Shown: positions 23,801-32,830, counted from the stretch's first letter. The stretch: 64,000 nucleotides of DNA from Aporrectodea caliginosa (GCA_020284085.1 JACEVL010000806.1:227001-291000), one strand, 5' to 3'. Numbers and translations: made by a program. Notes: generated by a model not told the origin, from the letters alone.

Positions 23801-25436
23801 ATAGGAGGCCTCAGAAACTCCTAAATGATTTCCAAAGTAATATCTATGGTAGTAACAAGAGAAAAACACTCTGTCTTGGCTTCATCAGGCTCATACAGTA
23901 ATTGCTGAATACAGCCATTGCTGAGCAGTTGTTAATGTGTAGCTGTGGGCTACAGTAACTGGCTTGCATGCCAGGCAATATGCCCTTTCTTTGGTTTGTT
24001 TTCTGTCTTCTGATTTAGTTGCACAGAGTAACAACGGAGGCTCTAAGAATTACGATTGATTTCTCATTTGCTTTAATTTGTTCTGATTTACCTCAGAGCC
24101 TCACTATAGTGCACTTGTTCTGATACGATATGGCCAGGGTCGTGGATTTAAAATTTAGTGCAGCTTTAGAAGGTGACTTCATATTACAACATAACCTTGT
24201 TATGAAACAGTTCTTGATATGACTCCTGAGACAGCATTTTAATGAAATTCTGGTATAGTTGAAGGGACTTAATAATAATAATAACGACGATGATAACGAC
24301 AATTTATATGGCGTCGTAACACAGCCATGCAGTTACAAGGGCGCCTCACAGTCAACTAATTTCGGTGCTCAGGTGGTTGCAGTGTGTGTGTTGATAATAT
24401 AAATTTTACCAAAAAATATTGTGAGAAAATTGGATTATGAATCCTTAAAAACATCCTCTCACCGACCTAATCGTCTCCTTTACCAATAATACTACCTGTG
24501 CAACACTCGACTATAGTCGTGTGTTAGGTGCATAAATACATGCATCCTTGTTTGCATGTGACACTCCTCAGATTTTATGGTATTTGATAAAGGGATCATT
24601 GACCTGTGTAAATGGAGCTATTACTTAGAAATTACCACTCTTTACATGGTTCTTCTATAATAATAGCACTTCATCATACAATCGCCTTTATTTTTGAATT
24701 AGCCGATAATAGTAGGCCTAGTGCTACTGATTACTCTTTAGTACTCTTTATTATTGATATTATATTATTACTTTTTTATTGAAATAATATATAGTTTAAA
24801 CTGCTAAGTCTGAGACATGGTGGTAAAGGCGGTGGTGAAGGCGGTGGTGGTGGAGGGGTGATATTGGTTGGGTGATGGTGGTGGTGGGCGTAGTGGAGGC
24901 AGTGGTGGTGGTTGTTTGTCCTGCATTAACAAAAGACTACATGTACAATGTACATCAATATTTATTTCATGTAATGTACCAAATTGATCACTTTTATGTA
25001 AGTAAAGTATTTGGAAGTTTATATATCATCTTTTAAAGTCTGTCCATGTGGACCATGTCTACAAGAATTCTTCTTTGTTTCTGCTCTGGTCAGACGACTT
25101 GGCATCTCAGAATCCATACTTAGAATTATCCTTTCAATTTTCAGTAACGTTTACGAAACTGTGCTATATAAATGTCCATTTACATGTCTTTAGTTTTTTT
25201 ATGCCGTGTTGGAACAGCGTCCGATTACATTACGTGATCCTGATTATTATAATAAATTGGTGCTATATAAATGTAATAGTCACTGTACTGTTGCTTTTAG
25301 GGGTGTCTACGGACTGTGGCTGGATGGTGACCTCTATCACGGACGCACTCAGCCCTGCCTCACTTACGATAACGACCTGCTTACAGTTGCAGAAGACTTC
25401 ATGATTCAATGCCTCGAAGTGTGGAAGCTCGTCTGA
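10804..25436 (+). CDS. OXR1: OXR1/NCOA7-like TLDc-domain protein (3' eight exons, 5' part not seen)
   Basis: Exons 10804-11851, 16638-16812, 18922-19111, 20869-20982, 21346-21498, 22556-22651, 23100-23173 and 25301-25436 agree in phase from the first donor (11851) to the stop at 25434-25436. The middle exons give PEYWFTIPSNR, RVDHLYAFFLQWSP and NSTNKEWE, matching the OXR1 region before TLDc. The last four exons form the whole TLDc domain: HLPPRAEGCPWHLVYSSDKH, GFSLKTLYRQMARVDSPILL, FYGSGESYLFSF, WTGQNNYFIKG, GLWLDGDLYHGR and a C-terminal EVWKLV. OXR1-family proteins protect against oxidative damage, and TLDc domains bind the V-ATPase. LysM/GRAM-type N-terminal exons, if present, lie upstream and were not found. 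OXR1 and NCOA7 cannot be separated from this part. Confidence 0.92.
11890..11990. repeat. (GGT)n-rich low-complexity tract
   Basis: GGTGGT/GGTGGG run just after the OXR1 linker exon donor, inside the intron. Confidence 0.9.
12204..12360. mobile_element. Short hAT-type MITE in OXR1 intron
   Basis: Ends CATAGGCGTAGC and, reversed, CAGGCACGTAGC. Exact 8-bp flanking duplication TGGACGGA at 12196-12203 and 12361-12368. No coding capacity. The flank is in a tetranucleotide-rich area, which slightly weakens the duplication. Confidence 0.65.
12365..12885. repeat. GGCT/GGAT-rich minisatellite with higher-order units
   Basis: Units of TGGCTGGCTGAGTGGG, GACTGCCTGGATGG and GGATGGACGGATGGG. Two consecutive blocks of about 120 bp (roughly 12,593-12,708 and 12,716-12,838) repeat the same order. 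It lies in an OXR1 intron; the ORFs across it follow from the repeat. Confidence 0.85.
13000..15203. other. OXR1 intron, no exon seen
   Basis: Mostly AT-rich. (ATCA)n at about 13,202-13,230. A hAT-like left end (AGGGGTGGGCAACGATTAA) at about 13,918 has no partner. LINE-tail-like GTGCTATATAAATTTGC near 14,250. A TGTATG/GTAT microsatellite runs about 15,040-15,170. Confidence 0.5.
15204..15420 (+). mobile_element. tRNA-derived SINE (family A) with LINE-like tail
   Basis: tRNA-like head with box A TGGTTTAGGGGTATGTTCGG and box B GGGTTCGAAAC, then the shared body TAGGGACCCTGGGCAAGTCC. The 3' segment GTCGGGAGCGCCTCTGA (15,349-15,365) plus GTAGGGGCG is also found at the 3' end of the local LINE (reverse strand near 62,310-62,342). 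It ends in (ACAAT)n. Confidence 0.85.
16205..16460 (+). mobile_element. LINE 3'-end fragment (CR1/L2-like), sense
   Basis: Ends GCGCTATATAAATTCTTTGATTGATT, the sense form of the tails found reversed at 25,489 and 62,277. The upstream part is diverged. A tRNA-like patch at about 16,060-16,110 precedes it. Confidence 0.55.
16638..16812 (+). CDS. OXR1: OXR1 exon: pre-TLDc conserved segment
   Basis: Acceptor TTTGTGTTACAG, phase 1; donor AACAG|GTATCA, phase 2. It reads STLLYMCLKIGQ... to KPEYWFTIPSNR, matching the LYLCLRVG and EYWFAIP blocks of OXR1. Confidence 0.9.
17640..17990 (-). mobile_element. tRNA-derived SINE (family B), antisense, with GAA tail
   Basis: The (GAA/GAG)n tail at 17,660-17,760 is followed by body sequence matching the reverse of 38,820-38,990 (GTCCATTAGG, AGCAACTT...TTCTTAGCC, CATATGAGAGCAGATG, GGTCAGTGTACTC). 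The tRNA-like head is not clear. It lies in an OXR1 intron. Confidence 0.75.
18280..18382. repeat. (ACAT)n microsatellite
   Basis: Tandem ATAC/ACAT repeats with a few CACA interruptions, in an OXR1 intron. Confidence 0.95.
18922..19111 (+). CDS. OXR1: OXR1 exon: RVDHLY block
   Basis: Acceptor GACGCAG, with G completing the split Arg codon; donor TGGGAG|GTAATG, phase 0. It encodes RVDHLYAFFLQWSPNISGG and ends NSTNKEWE, both OXR1 hallmarks. Confidence 0.93.
19285..19445 (-). mobile_element. LINE 3'-end fragment, antisense
   Basis: An (ATTC)n tract, then ATTTATATAGCACCTCTTCA and CTACTCCGAGTTGCTCCCGA, the reverse of the LINE tail seen at 25,489 and 62,277. Confidence 0.7.
19490..19685 (+). mobile_element. 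SINE (family A), sense
   Basis: tRNA-like head (TTGGCTCGAGTGCTCGACC ... GGGTTTGAGTC), shared body CTTACAATTGCTCAGCGCC and TTTGGAAGGAGGGCAATATC, and a TTGTATTGTATTATATT tail. It lies in the OXR1 intron after the 18922-19111 exon. Confidence 0.8.
20345..20650 (-). mobile_element. tRNA-derived SINE (another family), antisense, (AAT)n tail
   Basis: An (AATAAT)n tract at 20,349-20,402 forms the tail. On the minus strand, a box B-like GGTTCAATACCC follows a head with GATTGTGGTAATATGCTGGC. A related dispersed segment may occur elsewhere, but no full copy is seen here. Confidence 0.6.
20869..20982 (+). CDS. OXR1: OXR1 exon: linker into TLDc
   Basis: Acceptor TTTTTGTTACAG; donor CGAGAG|GTGAGG; 38 codons in phase 0. 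It reads IINAKEVRRMI... LPLPELSQPSKIMNSTHVRE, matching the PEL..PS.IL segment just before TLDc. Confidence 0.9.
21346..21498 (+). CDS. OXR1: OXR1 TLDc exon 1
   Basis: Acceptor TGTTGCAG; donor AACAAC|GTATGT; 51 codons. Conserved PRAEGCPWHLVYSSDKHGFS and SLKTLYRQM, then SPILLIIKDDSNN. Confidence 0.95.
21567..22145. repeat. 33-bp minisatellite in OXR1 TLDc intron
   Basis: About 17 units of the type TTTCCTTACAGTGAATACTG then ATATTCTGTGTAG (33 bp), starting about 70 bp after the 21498 donor. Eleven codons per unit keep several frames open (LTVNTGILCSF; ETTQNTSIHCK), which is a period effect. Nearly every unit contains TTTCCTTACAG or CTTCCTTACAG, a good 3' splice-site mimic. Confidence 0.93.
22556..22651 (+). 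CDS. OXR1: OXR1 TLDc exon 2
   Basis: Acceptor TTTTGTCTGTAG; donor TTCAGG|GTTTGT; 32 codons. VFGAMLPCALKMSDSFYGSG then ESYLFSFHPAFR. Confidence 0.95.
22965..23072. repeat. (GAAT/GACT)n microsatellite
   Basis: GACTGACT followed by GAATGAATGAAT repeats and decayed units, directly upstream of the 23,100 exon acceptor. Confidence 0.93.
23100..23173 (+). CDS. OXR1: OXR1 TLDc exon 3
   Basis: Acceptor TTGCTTTTGTAG; donor GGGAGA|GTAAGC, phase 2. KFSWTGQNNYFIKGNAESLS then IGAG. A (GAAT)n tract lies just upstream. Confidence 0.93.
23174..25300 (+). other. Last OXR1 intron
   Basis: No extra exon seen. It contains AT-rich sequence, a short GGTGGT-rich tract (about 24,820-24,910), and two LINE-tail-like GTGCTATATAAATG strings at about 25,160 and 25,260, the second next to the acceptor. 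Confidence 0.6.
25301..25436 (+). CDS. OXR1: OXR1 TLDc exon 4 and stop
   Basis: Acceptor TTGCTTTTAG at 25291-25300. G completes the split Glu codon, then GVYGLWLDGDLYHGRTQPCL to CLEVWKLV and TGA at 25434-25436. The acceptor sits beside TGCTATATAAATG sequences that look like LINE 3' ends. Confidence 0.95.
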
Positions 25437-25488
25437 ATTTCTACCAATCAGTGGCTTCACAGTAAGGTGCGTCTGTTACTCTTGATAG

Positions 25489-25692
25489 TCAATCAATCAA
25501 AGAAACTTGATATAGCGCCCCTTCAAGATATCTACTCAGAGGCGCTCCCGGCCCAACCACGGCTGAAAAGAGTAGCTTTCCGAGAGGCATAAAATGCGGG
25601 TGAAGAGTTCCTAGGTAGGAGACGGAGCTCTAAAGGAAGCCCATTCCAGATACGGTCCCACGACAGAGATGACCCGATGTTGCATTAGTTGA
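25489..25692 (-). mobile_element. LINE ORF2 C-terminal/3'-end fragment, antisense
   Basis: Reversed, it reads a broken WNGLPLELR..., then GPGAPLSRYLEGALYQV and a GCGCTATATCAAG tail with (GATT)n. This is the usual C-terminus and 3' end of CR1/L2-type non-LTR elements. It lies just downstream of the OXR1 stop and could be in its 3' UTR. Confidence 0.75.
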
Positions 25693-25760
25693 TAGTGTTA
25701 CTCTGCTATCAAGAGATTAGCCGTAATAGTTTTGAACCCAGAATTTGTGTTAGCGAAAAC

Positions 25761-25928
25761 CATGGGCGTATTTAGGGGGAAGTTTTACGGGTTCAAACCC
25801 CTCCCCCAAATAAATTGCCGACATTTTTTTATATGTTTCTATATGCGAAATACACAGAAACTTAACTTTTGCGACCATGTCCAATGGAACGCCCCCAAAA
25901 AAAAGATTGTTTTCTGGCTATGCTACTG
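25761..25928. mobile_element. Degraded hAT-type MITE downstream of OXR1
   Basis: Left end CATGGGCGTATTTAGGGGG; right end, reversed, CAGTAGCATAGCCAG. Flanks GCGAAAAC (25753-25760) and GTGAAAAC (25929-25936) match 7 of 8. It includes an AATAAA at 25809-25814 that could act as an OXR1 poly(A) signal. Confidence 0.5.
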
Positions 25929-26059
25929 GTGAAAACGATGTTAGTGGAATTGAATGTGACCAGTTCTTGTCAACCAATTTCTGGTCACTCATTTCTGTGG
26001 CTGTTCTGTTGCTTTGGTTGGAGAGAGTATACTACTGCACTCATCGAAAGTTAAAGAAG

Positions 26060-26245
26060 AAATGATAAAGAGGCAGAAATGCAGACGGTAAAGAAGAGTC
26101 CATAAAGAGAGACAGCCAATGGTTTGACGTGTTAGAGACTTCATTTTCTTAGCCTCAGCATATGAGAGTGGTCGCCCAGTCTTCTCCCTTGCCGCCTGGT
26201 CTTTCCACTTGCAGCGTACAGTCAGGGCACTGTTTTAACCGAGTT
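26060..26245 (-). mobile_element. SINE (family B) fragment, antisense
   Basis: Matches the reverse of the 38,820-38,990 body: AGTCCATAAAGAGAG, GAGACTTCATTTTCTTAGCC, CAGCATATGAGAG, then a diverged 5' side. Confidence 0.7.
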
Positions 26246-27004
26246 GTCAGTACGTAACTTATAAATTGGATAGACAAAATAAATGAGGACATAACATCAA
26301 TAGGACTAATAATGCTAAGGGGAACAATGTACTTACTTGACAATTGATTTGTTGTTAAAGCCCAGATTGTTTTCTTTTGCAGAGCGTTTCAGAAGTGGGT
26401 GGTAAAGTGGACGTGACATCGGACTCTTTCCGACTCTCCCAAAGAAGAAGAAGTCGACGCTTCACCCGATTAGAAACTGCGCATAGAGTTAATTGTGATA
26501 GTTGAATGTTCGGTCGCACAGTTACCGTGCACATATCCACCGACAGTTTGTCGTAGAATGAAACTCAGGATCGATAACTTTGGTTGATTGTTCCCGTTGA
26601 TTGTTTTTGGTTGATTGTTCCGCTTGAACTTTTTCGCCCAGTGAACCTCTGATCATCTATGTTATTTATAGGATTTAATTTAAGATTTGTTTTGACCATT
26701 TATTTCGTGTTTTTATGCCGGTCTGATTTGGTGATTGGTTTGACTTGTTATATGCAACCAGTTTATTGATGATCTCGAGTTGTTTGTTTTTGTTCCTTAA
26801 TTGATCATTTTGTTATTCCCGTTGGCGTTTTGGGTTCAGCAAACAAGGATCAATGTTGTGGTTCAGCAGCTTAGCATTGAAAGTAATTGTATTGTCAACA
26901 CGGAGGTTGGCATTTAAATCCCTAATTTTGTTAAATGCTGTAAAGAGATGATTATAATTTTATTGATTGGAGTGACAAGGGTTATTCCAAGCTAGTATAA
27001 ATGT

Positions 27005-27185
27005 CTTGGGTCTTAAAGGAGAGGGGCAGTCCATTAAGCTAACCCCAAGAGGCAGCCATGGATATGAAGTGTTAGCAACTTCATTTTCTCGGCCTCTGCA
27101 TATGAGGCTAGATGATCAGTTCTCTCTCCCTACCATCTGATCTCCCACTCATAGTGTAGTTGTCTATGAGGATGGGTATTCTGAC
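27005..27185 (-). mobile_element. SINE (family B) fragment, antisense
   Basis: GGCAGTCCATTAAGCTAACC, GCAGCCATGGATATGAAGTG and CATTTTCTCGGCCTCTGCAT match the family B body closely. The tRNA-like head is missing or diverged. Confidence 0.8.
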
Positions 27186-27404
27186 TTCTCCCTCAGCATA
27201 GGCATATCTTTGTAGTGCAACGTTGGTGTCTGGTCACCACCACTTCTGGTCACTCTCACTTTATGGCTTTATGCTGAAATATTTTTGCGATGTAACAGCG
27301 TTATTTTGGTTTGAACCAAATTCAAGCAACAGCTATTAACGGAGGAGGTTATTGTGGGGTAAAGTTATGCTCTTGTTCCTCAGTATTAAATGTACAAATT
27401 TTTG

Positions 27405-27535
27405 CCTTAGCAGCCCTATGACCTCGACCCCACTCATTTTTCAATGAATTGATCTGGTCACCAGGGCTGACCGTTTGAATGGGTGTAACACACCCTTTAA
27501 GGTCCCTATGTACAGACAGTGTTCGCCCGAGAAGT
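27405..27535. repeat. Dispersed repeat, copy 1
   Basis: Shares an ordered series of segments with 60,950-61,085: TGACCTCGACCC, CAATGAATTGATC, CCGTTTGAATGGGTGT, CACCCTTTAAGGTCCC, TTCGCCCGAGA. No coding content; the element class is unknown. Confidence 0.75.
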
Positions 27536-28057
27536 ATTGTGGTGTACACATTTTTTGTTATGGGGTTTGTGACCGTTTGTCTGATTGCAAATGAGGAGAC
27601 TTCTTTCTACGCTGGCTATGTTTTGAACCTCTGATGTCTGAGTTTGTAGTCCATTTTGACTGGTGCATTCCGAGTTCCACTGCTCTATGTTGAACGGACA
27701 ATTTGTCCAACATGTATTCAATAAACAATAGGTTATGCTGTTGTTAGAATTCTGTTGTCAAGTTGGATACAGAAATTGAACAATGCCACACATGTCTAAC
27801 GTCCATTGTTAATAGAGGCTTGTCACCAATGAGACGTTACCCTATCTAATTAGTTTTTAACTGTCACAGGTAATGGCAACCGGTGTTAAAGGTAATATAT
27901 TTAGGCAGGTGCTGGTAACTGTATAACTCTTGTAAGATCACAAAAGACGCTGTTTTAAGTGTTTTAGATGCATACATTCATCTTTGTTTGCATTCGCCAT
28001 AGGACACTCCTCGGAAACACGACACAAGATAAAAGGATAATTTGGCTAAGGCACAGC

Positions 28058-29614
28058 CAGGGGTGGACTGGGGAGTTCAAGCGGCCCGGGAAAAAAACAA
28101 AAAGCGGCCCTAACTTCATGACTTTTATTTTTCTTTGTGCATTTTTCATGCATACCCGAGGCCAGTGACCTCCAAAGTCATGGGTCACTTTACAAATTAC
28201 ATTATGCAATAACAACAAAAACGATAAATCGCATATATAATTTATAATTATATATAAAATATTAAGAATGCGTCAACTCAAGTTATAAATCAATTTATTC
28301 GGACTCACTGTGATGGTATTATTGCTGTTTAATAATAATATTTCCAAGAAATTTCCATGATCGATTGTATCGTCGTTTAATGTATATGCAGCATCATTTT
28401 TTGACCGATAACTGAGACCACGTTTTCCAATCATTTTCAGAATCTCAATTACTCTTTCCAGCACTTGTCTCTTTTCTTGAACTTCTTGGTACCTTCGTTT
28501 ACTTTGCTGAGAGAATAAAATGCTATCAATGTCTCTTCCACTTACAGACATTAAATGAGCTTCCACACACTTCTCGTGATATTTGCTGTTTTCATGTTCC
28601 TCTATTCTTTGATGCACATGTTTCCAGGAATTCATTCCCGTTGTGAATGAGTTCATATCGTCAGTCTTGCCATATGCTAAGCATACTGTGCAAAACAATG
28701 CTTTAGATTCTTTACAGTATGACACCCAATTCCTATTGATACCATTGCTTCTGAAAAATACCCGATACGCATTTGTAAATGGTAGATCAGTTTCACTCAC
28801 ACTAGGTTGTATTGGGTGAAATTTAAAAAACGATTGTAAAGTATTCTGTCGAGGACGTTTGAAATAGTAACTGGTGTTTTTATCATCGATAACTGAAGTT
28901 TCTGTCACTTCTTCTGAACTATCATTCTCGGCATTTAGATCTGCCACTGCCAGCGTTGTGTTGTCAGTTAACTCCGACGGCTCCGTAACATTTTCTAAAT
29001 GTAAGGTGGGAATAAAGTTTGTTGGCACGACTGATTGGACCGAATGCTGATTGTTTTCATCGTTTCGATTTGTGTCGGGTTGTTTACTTGCAGAAGGTGT
29101 TTGTTGAGAGCTGGTGTCTTCAGTTTGAATTGGAGTGGCTTTAAATAAATCGACTAGATTTCGGCATTTAGCTCCATCTTTACCAAGAATCTTTAGTTTC
29201 TTATCTCTTACTTTCTCCGCACCACCTTTACATTTACGTTTCGGATTTATATCACTCATAACCGTAACATATCTTATTTAATTAATATTACTTATTACTA
29301 ACTAACAAATTTAAAAGAAATTTTATCAAAACAAACTCAGTGGAAGACGCCGGAAGTAGAATGGAAGATGTAAATTCTTATCTAACATGGCGGCCGCTGG
29401 CTGTACGGAGCACTGTAGGTAAGTAAGTATGCATTGCTCTTTTTCAGTTAATTTACAAACCGGTTAACCGAAACTAAAAACCGGTTAACCGATGCCGCAA
29501 TTTTTTGTAAAAAAACCTGTATCATCTGTACTAAATTGATTAAATTATTATATCACCGGTCCTGGCGGCCCACCGGGAATCTTCCCGGTGTCCCGGCGGC
29601 CCAGTCCACCCCTG
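28058..29614 (-). mobile_element. hAT element with complete ends and truncated transposase ORF
   Basis: Terminal inverted repeats CAGGGGTGGACTGGG at both ends, and a perfect 8-bp target-site duplication GGCACAGC at 28050-28057 and 29615-29622. The 1,557-bp element holds one minus-strand ORF (28273-29259) with the transposase N-terminal part only, so it looks internally deleted. ORF and termini are in good condition, suggesting recent activity. Confidence 0.92.
28273..29259 (-). CDS. Truncated hAT transposase: TTF-type zinc finger plus start of DUF4371
   Basis: An ATG start and an uninterrupted frame of 328 residues. Residues 1-40 are basic. Residues 165-231 form a TTF-type DNA-binding finger: W178, C190-x2-C193, W212KHVHQRIEEH, H228 and C231. 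Residues 281-310 (GLSYRSKNDAAYTLNDDTID then HGNFLEILLL) match the start of the DUF4371 region found in ZMYM-like hAT transposases. The catalytic RNase H-like core and C-terminal dimerisation domain are absent; the frame ends in about 18 unrelated residues. It might bind hAT ends without cutting, but that is inference. Confidence 0.85.
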   Translation of the reverse strand: MSDINPKRKCKGGAEKVRDKKLKILGKDGAKCRNLVDLFKATPIQTEDTSSQQTPSASKQPDTNRNDENNQHSVQSVVPTNFIPTLHLENVTEPSELTDNTTLAVADLNAENDSSEEVTETSVIDDKNTSYYFKRPRQNTLQSFFKFHPIQPSVSETDLPFTNAYRVFFRSNGINRNWVSYCKESKALFCTVCLAYGKTDDMNSFTTGMNSWKHVHQRIEEHENSKYHEKCVEAHLMSVSGRDIDSILFSQQSKRRYQEVQEKRQVLERVIEILKMIGKRGLSYRSKNDAAYTLNDDTIDHGNFLEILLLNSNNTITVSPNKLIYNLS

Positions 29615-29819
29615 GGCACAGCAACAAGATTAACATTCCAACCGAATTAATGTGTGTATCGTAATATTATAATTATAAACGCCTACAAACCGGGAAGTGA
29701 AACTGCAGAATTCACAAGACTTTTTTGTATTCGATGTGACTAATCCGCACGTGTCAGTATGGCATACGCAGTTTCAGACTTGTTGCCGGTACACAGAGTG
29801 GCAGGAGATAGCAATGCTT

Positions 29820-29891
29820 CAAAGTGTATGATTCCTTCTATACACTTTATGAAGAGGTACTTGAAAATCGCTATGTAAATATTATTCAGAA

Positions 29892-29953
<62 letters not shown>

Positions 29954-30031
29954 CCAATCGAGCCTTCTGTTGATTGCTGACCAACGACCTCTTATAGCCT
30001 ATGATCTAGAATTCTAGATAGCGATTTTCAA

Positions 30032-30065
<34 letters not shown>
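29820..30065. repeat. Palindromic (TA)n region
   Basis: TACTTGAAAATCGCTAT at 29,858-29,874 has an exact inverted copy at 30,017-30,033. Between them is a (TA)n tract of about 55 bp; a second (TA)n tract follows the right arm. TCTAGAATTCTAGA at about 30,006 is a 14-bp palindrome, and AAAGTGTAT...ATACACTTT flanks on the left. The class is unknown; it may be a MITE or a cruciform-prone tract. Confidence 0.8.
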
Positions 30066-30066
<1 letters not shown>

Positions 30067-30570
30067 GTCGATTAATGTGACATGAGGCTGTGGGAAAAAA
30101 TTCTGCCTGGGCCTGGCAGCGTTGAGCCAATTGGTGTAATAACTTCGTATTTTTGTTGTTATCTGTTGAGTGTGATAGATCTGTTTTAATCTAGTTATTT
30201 TTGATGGCTAGAGTTGGGCATTCGTTCTCTGCTTATCGGTTGCCAAATACCTCATCTGCTGCTGCCGGATGTAGGCCTACCAACTCCCCGGATGTTGCCG
30301 AGTGTGCATGTACTGTTGACACAGGCCTACCTACAACAGTACTGTCCTTTATACTTGGCATGTAACACCCTGGCTACTGTCATGTAACACCGTAGCTACT
30401 GTTAACAGACGTGATTCAACAGCTCTTAATGATTGTTGATTGTTAATGACATGTTGTTAATTAATCCGCTAGATGGCGTTTTTTGTGAAAGCGGTGATTG
30501 GTAGGCCTATGACTTCCTGTCTGAAATGTTCAAGTGAGCCGTGAGAGGTACACCCGAAAATAACTAGGGG

Positions 30571-30637
30571 ACTTTTGCTAGTTTTCCCGGCGACTATTTT
30601 AACACTTTTGCTAGTTTTCCCGGCGACTATTTTACCT
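30571..30637. repeat. 33-bp tandem duplication
   Basis: ACTTTTGCTAGTTTTCCCGG and the following CGACTATTTTA occur twice with a 33-bp period. A second small duplication (TGTAACACC...GCTACTGT) lies at about 30,361-30,402. Confidence 0.9.
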
Positions 30638-31074
30638 AACTATATACCGGAAGTAGAATTGTATGGTAAGCTGGCGTTCACTCCAGCGCCATCTATTTTA
30701 GGTGACATTCCCCTCATAATTACTGGTTCTTGTGGCAACTCCTACCATTTTTTGTAGACGGAAGTTATGAGTAATGGTGTAGACTTAATCTCCCCTAAGG
30801 AGGTCTGGCCTTGAACTTGGTATAGGTGCAACGAACTGCAGGAGTGTGGTGTCCTAGCTAACTACTATCATGACATCGTGTCACCCTAGTATTATAGACT
30901 TAGCATTGTGTAAGTGGCAGATCCAGGAGTAAGGCCGGCATTGTTGGAGAGGACCTCTGTGATCCCAGTTTCTGGAGAGAATTTCTCAGAGCAGACAGAT
31001 TTTGTGGTCGGTGGTAGCTGTTGCTTATAGGAATTATTTATATGGACTGTCTTAGTGGGACACGGTAGGTGGCC

Positions 31075-31225
31075 GATTGGTTAGAGCGTGCCTTGTAACG
31101 CGGAGAATACAGGCTCGAGCCTCCTCTAAGACGGTTACTGTGTAGGGACCCTGAGCAAGCCCTTCACTCTCGATTGCTCAGTGGCATCGACTGAAACTTG
31201 GTACGTGGCATTTAATAAATGCATA
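31075..31225 (+). mobile_element. tRNA-derived SINE (family A), sense
   Basis: Head GGTGGCCGATTGGTTAGAGCG with a GGCTCGAGCC box B region, then TAGGGACCCTGAGCAAGCCC and GATTGCTCAGTGGCATCGA. A near relative lies reversed at 63,035-63,135. Confidence 0.8.
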
Positions 31226-31794
31226 GTGATAAAAACCACAATGGTCAGTTTTGAAGACAGTTTTCGATTTTCAGTTTTGTTCCAGATGCAGTGTATTACT
31301 GGGTACTAAATTCTGAATTTCAGGTCAGAAATCGTACGTTTCTGGTGTGATAAATTTGTGTTACATGGTATGATCCTGAAAAGTCACATCTCTGTCAGTG
31401 TTCTGTTGAAAGACTTTTCGGCGTGTCTTATTTGTGGCTGTTAGAAAACTGCTCTTTGAACCCCAAAAACTTTTAAATGAAGGGAAAGGATGTCCTGGAT
31501 CTGCCGGACTTTCTAGCAAGACTTGTAACGTCACTAGCAAGAGTTGAATGTGTAGATGAACGTACGTGTTACTATACTTGTAATTTCAGAGACAGATGAA
31601 ACATTATTTCGTAGGCGAGTGATGCGTTTGGAAGACAGTTGCATGTCAAATACAGCATTTTATCCAGTGCATTTGTTTGTTTCCAACTTCATTGTTTTTT
31701 ATTTACATTTCTCATTTGGTCGGCATTCCTTATTTTGACCCTTCACCGGGGATGACCCCTAAACGTCTGTAGAGAGCTGTGTATTCCAGTGTCA

Positions 31795-32155
31795 TCTTCG
31801 CCTGATGGCAGATCACTTCCTTCTGCAACCCATGGTGATCTGGTTGTTCCCAAGTAGTAGCGGCGTATTGCTACAATTCAACATGGAAACATACCACTTG
31901 GCTGGTCCCTCATTCTGGAACAGGCTTCCATGCAGTCTAAGACATTTGTTCACCCTGGGTAGCGACGATTCCCTAAGCCCTGGACAGGGAACAGCGGCCG
32001 CTGGGCTTACCGTTTACTTCCCAGCAGATGTCATTACCAAATCATTAACTGTTTTGCTAGAGAAACATTCTCATTCTGGAACTGGCTTCCATGCAGTCTT
32101 ATGTGAGGTACTAAAAAGGCGCTACATTAAGCGTCTCAATATAATAGTTGCTACT
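31795..32155 (+). mobile_element. LINE ORF2 C-terminal fragment (CR1/L2-like), sense
   Basis: Broken reading frames give GRSLPSATHGDLVVPK and AGPSFWNRLPCSLRHL, the usual end of CR1/L2-type ORF2. The 3' end is AGGCGCTACATTAAGCG. Several stops and frame changes make it dead. Confidence 0.7.
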
Positions 32156-32694
32156 TAAATACATACGATCTTTGACATGAGCTTCTCCTACTTTCTATGC
32201 TATCTATATATTTTTGCAAGACTTTGAGCAGATTTCGTCATCTAAGTAAACACATTAGAGAGGAGAGAACAAAGTCAACAAAGTTTGTAGGGTGGCACCT
32301 CGGCCCAACCCCTCCCCTCTCAGTAATTGATGTAAGTTTACACATAATATGTATCAGTAATGATACATAATGGCTACGACAAGACCACACACCGAGTCAG
32401 GCACACCCACCTATTATGATAACCCCCAAACGCACACACCCGATTCTTTGCCCAACCGCATTTAAGGTACAAACAGTCATTATCCTCTCGTAAGTTTACT
32501 ATTTCTGCGGAATTATTTAGGTCAAATAGCGACCATGAAAACATCTGAATTAAACTGTTTGTCTTCACATTCATTCATTCATCCTTCCTTGTAGTGGGCC
32601 TGTATCTAGAAGGCAATGGCCAGTGTTTTTTCCGAGATATTAAACATGTGTGTATTTAGGAGCGCGTGTGTTAAGAGTGCATATGCATATAGGT

Positions 32695-32753
32695 GTCACT
32701 GTACAGGTATGTGTGTATGTATGTATGTGTATGTATGTGTATAGGTGTGTGTG

Positions 32754-32785
<32 letters not shown>

Positions 32786-32788
32786 TGC

Positions 32789-32830
<42 letters not shown>

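Noticed and set aside
29282..29420. Possible extra upstream exon of the hAT ORF (GTAAGTAAGT near 29,419)
   Set aside because: The sequence is inside the element but gives no convincing coding frame joined to the ATG at 29,259.
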